From assembly GCF_042664895.1 (NCBI RefSeq), contig NZ_JBHTBQ010000035.1:124001-188000 (forward strand): a stretch of DNA of 64,000 nt, read 5' to 3'. This document shows positions 25,842-34,800 of this stretch, piece by piece (the stretch's first letter is position 1; the number at the start of each line of letters is the position of its first letter). The stretch comes from Iodobacter arcticus. GTDB taxonomy: Bacteria > Pseudomonadota > Gammaproteobacteria > Burkholderiales > Chitinibacteraceae. The notes beneath the pieces are model-generated. The model saw only the letters and a program-made list of their open reading frames with translations. It was not told the DNA's origin and ran no database searches. The translations under genes and the position numbers were made by a program.

Positions 25842-25914
25842 CGTAGGGTGTGCAAGTCGTTTTTCTTGCGCACCGCTCTCGGTGCGCAACGACTTCGTCG
25901 TTGTACACCCTACG
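25842..25914. repeat. Complete palindromic CGTAGGGTGTGCAA element
   Basis: CGTAGGGTGTGCAA (25842-25855) and TTGTACACCCTACG (25901-25914) are inverted repeats with one mismatch. Inside is a perfect stem TTGCGCACCG / CGGTGCGCAA. The 73-bp unit therefore folds into one long hairpin. A half-copy lies at 25561 and a diverged relative at 36112. Confidence 0.8.
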
Positions 25915-25941
25915 AAATGCCGTTTTATCCTAAGACAAATG

Positions 25942-25986
25942 AGCCTGTGGGGCCTGTGGGGCCTGTGGAGCCTGGAGCCTGTGGGG
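25942..25986. repeat. Short tandem repeat of GCCTGTGGGG
   Basis: Four to five units of a 10-mer GCCTGTGGGG, two of them shortened (GCCTGTGGAG, CCTGGA), abut the left end of the first MITE-like copy. Likely a slippage product. Confidence 0.75.
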
Positions 25987-26079
25987 TCAGGTCTTACATT
26001 TGACATGAAGCAATCAATTTACCCTGCTTTGCAAATCAATATAAACTTTATCCTGTGCATAATGTAAGGCCTGACCCCA
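25982..26079. mobile_element. MITE-like element copy A (GGGGTCAGGTCTTACAT termini)
   Basis: Outer 18 nt TGGGGTCAGGTCTTACAT and ATGTAAGGCCTGACCCCA are inverted repeats matching at 17 of 18 positions. The 98-bp interior is AT-rich and has no ORF. A second copy with the same ends and recognisable interior lies at 26191-26286. Such short elements with REP-like ends are moved by transposases in trans; none is seen here. Confidence 0.75.
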
Positions 26080-26190
26080 TTGTTTGCAAAAATTCTTCTG
26101 GCTCTATATCGTCGAGCAGAACCAATTGAAGAACAGCCGTCGTCAGGAAAAGCACAGTTGTAATTGCATAACAATTAGCTCATAAACCTA

Positions 26191-26286
26191 TAGGGTCAGG
26201 TCTTACATCTGACATAAAGCAATTAATTTAATTAGCCTTGCAAACCACTATAAATTTTATTTTATGCAAAATGTAAGACCTGACCA
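26191..26286. mobile_element. MITE-like element copy B
   Basis: It begins TAGGGTCAGGTCTTACAT and ends ATGTAAGACCTGACCA, in the same orientation as copy A and 112 bp from its end. The interior shares the segments TGACATAAAGCAATTAATTT-like, TTGCAAA and TAAATTTTAT with copy A. It lies 42 bp from the stop of the next gene. Confidence 0.75.
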
Positions 26287-26328
26287 TTGCTCGCATTGCT
26301 TGGGGATGGCGATTTAATCAGCGTTGCT

Positions 26329-27120
26329 TTAGTTTTGAATACGGAAGGTGCGTGGGAGTGGGGTGTTTGTGTGCGGCCCAAACCAGCGGTTGAATATTTC
26401 TACGGCTTCGCCGCTTTTTTCTGATTCAATTAAAGTTTCATTGACGATATTAAGCAGGCGTTTTTCACCTAATTTAACGGCAATCGCCAGCACGTCAGTG
26501 GCGTTGGAGAATTCGGATATCCCGTATTGCGCTTTACTTGGCATTATATTTAATGCGCCGACTAAAGTGGGTTCGAAATGCATGATTGCATCAATGCGGC
26601 CTTGCTCTAATGCACTGGTGGCTTCTGGGATATCTGCAAAAGTAATAATGGTTGCTTTAGGATAAAGCTTGAGTGATACCGTTTCGCCCGCAGTGCCTTT
26701 GGCTACGCCAAGACGCGCATTTGCGAGTGATTCTGAAGTGCGGTATAGCCCTTTTTTGGTGAGCGCTTTCTGGGCGGCTACAAAATAGCCCAAGCTGCAA
26801 CTGACTTCCCGCTCACGTTCGGGTGTTTTGGCAAAAGTGGCAACTACCATATCGACTTTGCCTGATTTTAGACTTGTAATACGCTCGCCCGGATCTAAAT
26901 CCCGCACGCGCAGTTGTACGCCCATTTTTTTTGCCATAAGCGTTGCGAAATCAATGTCATAGCCGGAGAAAGTATGGTTTTCATTTCTGCGGGCAAAAGG
27001 GGGATTATCAGGTAAAACGCCAACAACTAAAGTGCCGCGTGCTTTGATTATATCCAGCAAATCAGCATGGGCCATCAGACTGCAGGCACTTAATAAACCG
27101 GCGATAAATATTCTTAGCAT
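26329..27120 (-). CDS. Amino-acid-type ABC transporter periplasmic substrate-binding protein (SBP_bac_3)
   Basis: This 263-residue protein starts DLLDIIKARGTLVVGVLPDN after an N-terminal signal and contains FSGYDIDFATLMAKKMGVQL and VDMVVATFAKTPERERE, hallmarks of the polar amino acid-binding family. The signal holds both an LSAC lipobox-like sequence (Cys13) and a signal peptidase I-like AHA-D site, so lipoprotein or soluble periplasmic form is open. No permease or ATPase gene is adjacent, so it is an orphan. Ligand unknown. Confidence 0.88.
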   Translation of the reverse strand: MLRIFIAGLLSACSLMAHADLLDIIKARGTLVVGVLPDNPPFARRNENHTFSGYDIDFATLMAKKMGVQLRVRDLDPGERITSLKSGKVDMVVATFAKTPEREREVSCSLGYFVAAQKALTKKGLYRTSESLANARLGVAKGTAGETVSLKLYPKATIITFADIPEATSALEQGRIDAIMHFEPTLVGALNIMPSKAQYGISEFSNATDVLAIAVKLGEKRLLNIVNETLIESEKSGEAVEIFNRWFGPHTNTPLPRTFRIQN

Positions 27121-27417
27121 AAAGTACCTCGACAGTCGCAGCTAATCTGCGATGATTAGATAGATTAAAATGAATAAAATAAAGCTTGTTTGCTGCTATG
27201 CACTAAAAGCGTTTAAAACAAAACGTAGTTTTGTCCTTATTTTGCTGTTAGTAATGCATATTCATGTAGTGAATTTTTCACTTTACGGGCTTTTACAAGT
27301 GTTTGATCCCCCATCGATCCTTATCTCTATGCTTAATTTAGATTGTAAAAATGGCGCTGTAAATAACTTATAATAGCCAGCCTAGCCTTGTTATACCAGT
27401 ACGCCGTACCATGCTTT

Positions 27418-27603
27418 ATGATTGCTGGGCTATTGCTTGTGTTTTTGTCAGTAAAGCAAGGCGATGCAATGTATAAACGTAGGTTGTGGGCTTATTTCTT
27501 TATTAACGGCTTGATTTTTTGTTGGTTAGGTAATCCCCCCATTTTTACAGTTCACTTAAAAATAGAGGTCAGGCATGTAATGCCCGTTTTTGTTTCGGGG
27601 TGA
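27418..27603 (+). CDS. Possible small membrane protein truncated by an insertion element
   Basis: From ATG 27418 the frame encodes MIAGLLLVFLSVKQGDAMYK and RRLWAYFFINGLIFCWLGN with two hydrophobic parts. The IS end begins at about 27531, so the last codons come from the IS. If the IS is removed and the flanks joined, the frame would end W-L-G-T-L-L-stop, which suggests a natural small protein. No Shine-Dalgarno sequence or family is seen. Another small frame (27170-27373, + strand) lies just upstream and is equally unsupported. Confidence 0.25.
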   Translation: MIAGLLLVFLSVKQGDAMYKRRLWAYFFINGLIFCWLGNPPIFTVHLKIEVRHVMPVFVSG

Positions 27604-28112
27604 TGCCGCCCAATCCCATATGCGGACGTTCGTTATTGTAAATCCAAAGCCATTGCCTTGCGGTTTCTTGCACTTCAGCAAGGCTTTCAAAATCATCGCA
27701 GGCCAACTATTCATAACGCACAGTTCGATTATAACGCTCGATATATGCATTTTGCTGCGGATTGCCTAGCTGAATATAGGCCAATTCAATCGATTGTTGC
27801 TCTGCCCAATTTTTTAATAGGTGACTAATATATTCAGGGCCATTATCGGGCCTAATTCACTTGGGCTTGCCGCGCCATTCAATGATTTGATTCAAGCGGC
27901 GTATTACGCGCTCTGCTGGCAAAGAGAAATCGACTTCAATGCCTAATCCTTCACGATTAAAATCATCAATCACATTAAATAAGCGAATACTGCGGCCATC
28001 GGCCAATTGATCGTGCATAAAATCCATCGACCATGTTTCATTTTTTGCCGCTGGTACCGCTAATGGCGCTGGCGTTTCGCGTTCTAAGCGCTTTTTAGAC
28101 TTAATCAGAGAA
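27569..28112 (-). pseudogene. IS3-family transposase orfB, decayed
   Basis: The frame matches the integrase core: WSMDFMHDQLADGRSIRLFN (first D), RPDNGPEYISHLL (second D) and QNAYIERYNRTVRYE (E), ending ERPHMGLGGITPKQKRALHA. It has two nonsense codons: TGA at 27857-27859 (after GKPK) and TAG at 27707-27709 (after VRYE, where Trp is expected). The N-terminal third is missing. It cannot give a functional transposase without repair. Confidence 0.9.
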
Positions 28113-28143
28113 TTTCTGACATGGCCTCCTTGATGATATCCGC

Positions 28144-28371
28144 TTACATCTGGGCTTCGATATACATCTTTTTAAGGCGCTTGTTTTCATCTTCCAGCTC
28201 TTTCATCCGCGTCATCATGGAAACGTCGATGCCGCCGAACTTAGCGCGCCACGTGTAGAAAGAGGCAGGACTCATGCCGTGCTCGCGACACAGATCGGGG
28301 ACGGTCGAGCCGGCTTCGGCTTGCTTTAAAATCGCCATAATTTGGCATTATCCATCGCCTACGGCTTTCAT
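28144..28371 (-). pseudogene. IS3-family transposase orfA (HTH), decayed at its start
   Basis: The frame encodes IMAILKQAEAGSTVPDLCRE, HGMSPASFYTWRAKFGG and a leucine-rich ELEDENKRLKKMYIEAQM, the IS3 orfA helix-turn-helix and zipper. The native start MK... at 28371 is followed after seven codons by TAA (28348-28350), and the sequence there has diverged from the expected N-terminus. Translation could only resume from the internal ATG at 28338. Confidence 0.85.
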
Positions 28372-28437
28372 GTAGAAGCTCCTCAAAAACTGCGAGAAAA
28401 TTCTGCTTAAAGATGAGCTGGTTTTGTGGGGGGATTA

Positions 28438-28712
28438 CTCTACTCTAGCCTTTATATTCTAAATAAATATATATAATTAATTTTATATTCTTTTTTGTAA
28501 TTTTAAACACTCGTTATAGTATTTAAACCTTACCAAGAAAGTAACACCATGCAAGCAAATCTCTTCCCTCTGATCGCCCTGCCCAACAGCCATTGCTGCT
28601 GCCGCTCTCTTTAAACCTCCTCCTGTAAAGCATAAAACCGCTCCTTGCGCTGGCAAGGCGCAGGGGCTCACTTTGCCTTTTTTCAGCACCACAGATATGT
28701 ACCGAGGATAGT
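28438..28712. other. Leader region of the TonB-dependent receptor gene
   Basis: AT-rich stretch of 275 bp. A small hairpin CCTTGC-GCTG-GCAAGG lies at 28643-28658. No clear Fur box, riboswitch fold or promoter could be assigned with confidence, although the region must hold the promoter of the next gene. Confidence 0.35.
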
Positions 28713-31292
28713 ATGTTTAAACCATTAGCCATTGCGCTGGCCATTAGCGCTGCCTTTCCTGCTATTGCAGCAGAAACCACGCCCAACAAAGTAGAGCGCA
28801 TCACCGTTACCGGCTCCAATATTCGCGTCAGCCAAAAAGCTGGCGCAACAGCGGTGCAAGTCATCAGCGCCAAAGAAATTGCCGCCAGTGGTAAAACCAG
28901 CGTCTCTGAAGTGATCCGCTCTATTTCTGCCAATAGCGGCAATAGCTATAACGAGCAATTTACCGGCAGCTTCTCTGCAGGCACCTCGGGCGTTTCCTTA
29001 CGCGGGCTGGGCCAGAAAAACACTTTAGTGTTGATTAATGGTAAGCGCATAAGCAGTTACGCTACAGCACAAAACTTACAAGAAACCTTTGTTGATCTGA
29101 ACAGCTTGCCTATGGCGGCAGTACAAAGAATTGAAATATTAAAAGATGGTGCATCGTCTGTTTACGGCTCGGATGCCGTCGCGGGCGTGGTCAATATTAT
29201 TTTATATTCAGAGTTTAAAGGCACCGAGCTCAGCGCCGAGCTCGGTTCATCCACCGAAGGCACCGGGCAGACGGAAAAGAACTTTTCGATCAAAACTGGC
29301 TTTGGTGATTTTAATGAAGACAATTTCAATGTCGTATTTTCTTTAGACGGGCAAAAACGCGATCAGCTCGACCAAAGCGATGTGAGCTGGATAAAAGAAG
29401 GTGATTTCAGGAATCAACCCGGCGGCAGTCTTAATCGCACCATCACCAATTACTACGATGGCGATCCAACCCGCCATATTGGCGGCCCGCAAGGCCCACT
29501 GCAGCTTACTGATTACGGCAGCATTACAAACGGTAAAACCGGCCAAGTTTTGGCCTATAACGATGCGTCTTATAGCACCTTGATTCCAGAAGTAGAGCGC
29601 TATCACGCCTTTGCACGCGCCAATTTGCGGATTAACGATGATACGCAAGCCTATGCAGAGTATTTATATGGTTTCTCCCGCGCCAATCTGACTTTTGGCG
29701 CACCACTCACAGTCAGCAGCACTTTGCGCGCATGGAATAATCAGAAACAAGCTTTAGACACCATTAACAATAAATTGCCGGTAGGCCACCCCAATAACCC
29801 TGGCACCACGCCGCTCGATTTCACCGCCACGCTATTTGATTTGGGCACGCGCCTAAAAACCGATGAAGTCACCCTACATCGTATTTTATCTGGCGTAAAA
29901 GGCACGGCCTTGGGCTGGGATTGGGATGCTTCCCTTGGCTATTCACAAAGCACACTGGAAGAAACCGTACAGAATTTTGTAAACCGCTATGAGTACGAAA
30001 AAGTATTAAAAGACGGCAGTTACAACTTTGCGGATCAATCCAAAAACAGCGAAGCAGTCCGCAACCGCCTACGCCTTTCCACCCTGCGCCCGGCAAAATC
30101 AAGCTTAATCACCGCCGATATTAATGCATCCTCAGCCGAGTTGTTTGAATTACCTGCAGGCAGTGTGGGCTTTGCAGCGGGCGCGCAGTTCCGACAGGAA
30201 AAAATGGATTCGCGCACCTCAGATGCCGTACTTTCAGGCACCGAGCTGCGACCAGCCATTAATATTATTAAAGGCGAGCGCAAGGTTACGGCGCTCTTTG
30301 CCGAATTCAACATTCCTGTGATTAAAGATTTAAACGTCAACCTAGCTGCACGAGCAGATCATTACAGCGATTTTGGCAATGCTTTCTCACCCAAAGCCAG
30401 TGCTCGCTACCAAGCGGCCGATTGGCTGCTGCTGCGTGGTACGGCTTCTCGCGGTTTCCGTGCGCCTTCCCTGCCTGAAATCACCCAAAGCTCGGCAGTC
30501 AGCTATGGATCGGTGATTGATCCGCGCGATCCGATCTCACCCACTAAATCACGCGGTGTGACCAGTATTATTGCGGCCAATAGCAATCTGCAGCCAGAAC
30601 GCTCAGATAACTTTAATCTAGGCTTTGTGCTCTCGCCAACAAGCGACAGCAGCATTGGCCTTGATTACTACAATATCAAGCAAAGCGGCCTGATCGGCAC
30701 GCAAAGTAGTGCCGATATCATTGCCAACGAAAGTCGCGATCCAAGCAAAATTGTGCGCGATGAAAAGGGGCGCATCAGCACGCTTTATCGCCAATACAGC
30801 AATATGGGCGATCGTGAAACATCGGGGATTGATCTAGATTTACGCCAGCGTTTTAAAAGCAAAGACTATGGCAATTTAAACTTGGGCAGCCAAATCAGCC
30901 ATGTTTTAAGATTTGCCGAGCCACTTTCCACTGGCGAGCCGCTCACCGATGGCGCAGGCAGCAATCAATTTGGCTCGATTCCAAAATGGCGCGCCGTCAG
31001 CGATGCCACATGGGAGATCGGCGCATGGTCAACCACCCTGACATGGAACTATATCGGCAGTTACGACCAAGCCAACCCGAGCGAAAATGACACAGTAAAA
31101 TACGTAGATTCATTCAACACCTTTGATCTGACCGCCAGCTGGAAGCTCGCCAAAGACACCACTCTCACCGCCAAGGTATTGAATCTGAGCAATACCCGCC
31201 CACCGTGGGATTCTTCAACCGACTTCTTTGACCACACACAAGCCGACCCGCGTGGCCGCTTTGCCTCGGCCAAGCTGACTTACAAATTTTAA
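28713..31292 (+). CDS. TonB-dependent outer membrane receptor
   Basis: The 859-residue protein has a signal peptide (MFKPLAIALAISAAFPAIA), a plug domain (VERITVTGSNIRV, GVSLRGLGQKNTLVLINGKR, VQRIEILKDGASSVYGSDAV, AGVVNIIL) and a large beta-barrel ending in the aromatic residue of FASAKLTYKF, as expected for BAM-assembled barrels. The TITVTGSNI-like N-terminus is of the type often called iron- or carbohydrate/peptide-related; the substrate is unknown. No periplasmic or ABC partner is adjacent. A strong terminator follows. Confidence 0.93.
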   Translation: MFKPLAIALAISAAFPAIAAETTPNKVERITVTGSNIRVSQKAGATAVQVISAKEIAASGKTSVSEVIRSISANSGNSYNEQFTGSFSAGTSGVSLRGLGQKNTLVLINGKRISSYATAQNLQETFVDLNSLPMAAVQRIEILKDGASSVYGSDAVAGVVNIILYSEFKGTELSAELGSSTEGTGQTEKNFSIKTGFGDFNEDNFNVVFSLDGQKRDQLDQSDVSWIKEGDFRNQPGGSLNRTITNYYDGDPTRHIGGPQGPLQLTDYGSITNGKTGQVLAYNDASYSTLIPEVERYHAFARANLRINDDTQAYAEYLYGFSRANLTFGAPLTVSSTLRAWNNQKQALDTINNKLPVGHPNNPGTTPLDFTATLFDLGTRLKTDEVTLHRILSGVKGTALGWDWDASLGYSQSTLEETVQNFVNRYEYEKVLKDGSYNFADQSKNSEAVRNRLRLSTLRPAKSSLITADINASSAELFELPAGSVGFAAGAQFRQEKMDSRTSDAVLSGTELRPAINIIKGERKVTALFAEFNIPVIKDLNVNLAARADHYSDFGNAFSPKASARYQAADWLLLRGTASRGFRAPSLPEITQSSAVSYGSVIDPRDPISPTKSRGVTSIIAANSNLQPERSDNFNLGFVLSPTSDSSIGLDYYNIKQSGLIGTQSSADIIANESRDPSKIVRDEKGRISTLYRQYSNMGDRETSGIDLDLRQRFKSKDYGNLNLGSQISHVLRFAEPLSTGEPLTDGAGSNQFGSIPKWRAVSDATWEIGAWSTTLTWNYIGSYDQANPSENDTVKYVDSFNTFDLTASWKLAKDTTLTAKVLNLSNTRPPWDSSTDFFDHTQADPRGRFASAKLTYKF

Positions 31293-31332
31293 AGCCGAGC
31301 TATCAAACCAAAGTTTTAGGGTAAGCCTTCAA

Positions 31333-31358
31333 GCCCCGCCTATTTGCGGGGTTTTTTT
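31333..31358 (+). terminator. Rho-independent terminator after the TonB-dependent receptor gene
   Basis: CCCCGC (31334-31339) pairs with GCGGGG (31346-31351), followed by seven T's (31352-31358). It lies about 40 nt after the stop codon. Confidence 0.85.
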
Positions 31359-31819
31359 ATTTGGCATTGTTAAAATTAATATTCATAAAACAATCATTTA
31401 AATATATTGTTACGACCTGACGTATTTTTGCCGCTATTTGTGCACAATAGAAACACGATGTTACTCAAATAGCCAGATTCATATAGAATCACCCCCAACT
31501 TATCTTAAGCCAATAAAAGCCACATTAAGCGTTTAGCCACACCAAGCTTGGTTTACAAACCGGATGAGCCCTGCTGAACCCGGCTTATTTTTATGCCTTA
31601 TTTATTTTTTTATAAAGCATCCGATACATCAGACATGCAATACACCCGTTACCCTATTGCCAAAAAATATTTTGTTAATACCCGCGAACAAATGTAATAA
31701 AAATCGATTTTTTTATACTTCAATCTTATTAATTTTGTAATTTTTTCAATCGACAACCCCAACCATTATCTAGATAATTTAATAAAAACAATGATCTTTC
31801 ACGAATCATCGAGCAAATT
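31359..31819. other. Long AT-rich intergenic region upstream of the MASE1 gene
   Basis: About 460 bp, very AT-rich, with no ORF. One candidate promoter is TTGTTA (31672-31677), a 17-nt spacer and TAATAA (31695-31700), which would put the start of transcription about 110 nt before the gene. No repeat or operator is clear. Confidence 0.4.
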
Positions 31820-34800
31820 TTGAATAAATTTTTTATTTATCGTTGGTCAGATTTGCCTCGCCTTGCCGGGATGACTCTGCTGCTCGTCTTATCGATTCAA
31901 CTTACCCTCAGCTATTTAAGCGTTGAGGGCAATACTTCAATCTTCTGGATTCCCAGTGGTTTAGGCTTTGCTATCCTCTTAATTAAAGGGCAAAAATATT
32001 GGCCCGCTATTTTCTTAAGTGCTTTCCTCTGTGATTTACACCGAGGCAGCCCTTTTGCTTCACTCATTATTGCCACCACGATTGTGTTAGAAACCTTGCT
32101 AAGCTATACGCTATTACGCCGCTTAAGCATCCAGGGCAAATCGTTTGATCCCGCATTTACCCATACCCATGATTATTTGTTTTTATTACTGATCACCACG
32201 CCCACGGCATTATTCGGTGCGGCCAGCGGAGCCACTGCGCTTTGGCTAAGTGGCTCAATCGAAGGCACACTTCTACTCGGCCATATATTAAATTGGTGGG
32301 TAGGTAATCTACTGGGCATCGCCGCAATCTGCCCCTTGATTTTGGTGTGGCAGCAACCCCCTAGGCAAATTGCCAGCAAAAAAACCGAAGCGATGCTTTG
32401 CTTTGGCCTCGCCTTTTTACTAGGGCAAATTGTTTTTCTGGGCTGGTGGCAAGCATCACTGAGCTTGCTTGCCCATTCCTACTGGGCTTTTATATTTGTG
32501 CTTTGGGCGGCCACTCGCTTTGGTCGCCACGGCAGCCTGCTGATTGCCGCAATGAGCACGCTCCAAGCACTGCTCGGGGCCACTCTTAGCGTAGGCTTTT
32601 TTGCAGCAGAGAACACACCTAACATCAAACTATGGCTCTACTGCATGGTGCTCAATTTGCTTGCGGCCTTACTGGCACTACTGATTAAGGAGCGCAAACA
32701 GGCTGAAGCGCTGGCTCAGGAAATCAATCAGCGCCATCGCACACTGGTCGAGTGGTCACCAGAAGCCATTGCGGTTCATCGCGCAGGTAAATTAATTTAC
32801 GTCAACCCCGCCGCAGTAAGGCTTGCAGGTGCAAGCACGGCAGAGGAATTAATCGGCCAGTCGCTGCTTGATTTAGTCCACCCCGATTTTTATCAAAATG
32901 TACTTCATCGCACCCAAACCATCATGACGGGGGGAGTCACCGAGCCCATGATCGAGCTAAAGCTCATCAAACTGGATGGCGGCGTGATTGATGTAGAAGT
33001 ACAAAGCACCTTAATCACGCTAGATGGCCAACCGGCGATTCACGCGCTGATTCGCGATATCACACAGCGCAAACAAGCCGATCAATACGAGCAATTTCGC
33101 AGCCGTATTCTGGAGGTATTAGCCTGCGGCGAATTGCTCTCCCAACAACTAGAGGCGATTGTGCTGGGTGTAGAGCAGCTTTACCCCGGCATGCGGTGCA
33201 GTATTTTATTATTAGATAAGCAAGGCAAACATCTAAAGCACGGTGCCGCGCCCAGCTTGCCTGATTTTTATAATGCAGCCATCAACGGCCTCGCAATCGG
33301 CATCGGGGCAGGCTCCTGTGGCACTGCCGCGTTTACGGGAAAGCAGGTGATTGCTGAAGATCTAGCCACTCACCCCTATTGGCAGCCCTACCAAGCGCTG
33401 GCGGCAAGTGCTGGCCTTGGTGCATGCTACTCGCACCCCATCCTCAGCATGGCAGGCCAAGTGCTCGGCACATTTGCCATCTACCACCCTACAGCGCATA
33501 CCCCCATCCCGACGGATATCACTATGATCGAGCAATCGGCCCATCTGGCCAGCATTGCCATCGAAAGAAATATCGTGGCTGAAAAGCTCCGGGACAGCGA
33601 GGCGCATTACCGGCTGCTGACCGAAAATGTATCCGATGTGGTCTGGAAGCAAGATGGTAACCATCATTTCACCTATATCAGCCCGGCCGATGAAGTGCTG
33701 CGTGGTTATTCCGCCCAGGAAGTGGTCGGCCACTCTGTTTTTGAACACTTAACGGCCGAAAGCATCGCAGTAACTGAGAAAAAACACGCTCAAAGAAGCC
33801 ACGATGAGCAGCAAGGCATTCAAACCGGATCGTATACACTGGAATTACAGCAGCGCTGCAAAGATGAGCGCTTAATCTGGACAGAAGTCCTCTCCACACC
33901 TGAGCGGGATGCGACAGGCCATATCAAAGGCTATTACGGCATTACCAGGGATATTACCCAGCGCAAAGAGGCAGAAGCCGAGCTGCGCATTGCCGCAATT
34001 GCCTTTCAATCACAAGAAGCCATGTTTGTTACCGATGTAAACTGGATCATCCTGCGTGTAAATCAAGCCTTTAGCAGCATCACCGGCTACACCGCACAAG
34101 AAGCGCTGGGGCATACGCCAATTATGCTCACCTCCTTGCGGCATAACTCCGCTTTTTATAGCGAAATGACCGATCGCATTCACCACAAGGGAATGTGGCA
34201 GGGTGAAATCTGGAACAGACGCAAAAATGGCGAGATTTTCCCTGCGTGGCTCATCCTCACCGAAGTCAAAGCCGATAATGGCGAAGTCACCCACTATGTG
34301 GCCACACTGACCGACATTACTTCACGCAAAGCGGCTGAAGATCAAATCCAGAGCCTCGCTTTTTATGATCCGCTAACCGCCCTGCCCAATCGCCGACTAT
34401 TAATGGATAGACTGGCCCAAGCCATGACACTGGGTGCACGGCACGATAGCAAAGGCGCGCTGCTGTTTATCGACTTAGACAATTTTAAAATTCTGAACGA
34501 CACGCTGGGCCATGACAAAGGCGATCTTTTACTGATCGAAGTTGCCAAGCGACTCTCTGCCAGCACTCGTGAAGGGGATACCGTAGCCAGACTGGGCGGT
34601 GACGAGTTTGTGGTGATGCTGGAAGACCTGAGTGTCAACTCGCTGGAAGCGGCCACCGAAGCCGAGGCCGTAGGCGAAAAAATACTCAGCACGCTTAATC
34701 AGACTTACCAGCTTGCCGATTACGCCCATCACAGCACGCCCAGCGTGGGGATCACACTCTTTGGCGAGCAGGCAGAAAGCTTAGACGAGCCTTTAAAACG

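Larger units (their letters stand above)
27531..28437 (-). mobile_element. Degenerate IS3-family insertion sequence
   Basis: Ends are TAATCCCCCCA (27531-27541) and TGGGGGGATTA (28427-28437), perfect 11-bp inverted repeats. Inside are remains of the two IS3-type frames, orfA and orfB, on the minus strand. The total length of 907 bp is about 300 bp shorter than usual for this group, so an internal deletion removed the 5' part of orfB. No target-site duplication can be seen in the flanks. Confidence 0.85.

Noticed and set aside
25942..25986. CRISPR-like repeat
   Set aside because: Ten-base units are contiguous with no spacers and there is no cas gene; it is a simple tandem repeat.
27521..28447. 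Target-site duplication of the IS
   Set aside because: Bases flanking both 11-bp ends show no 3-5 bp direct repeat, so I do not claim one.
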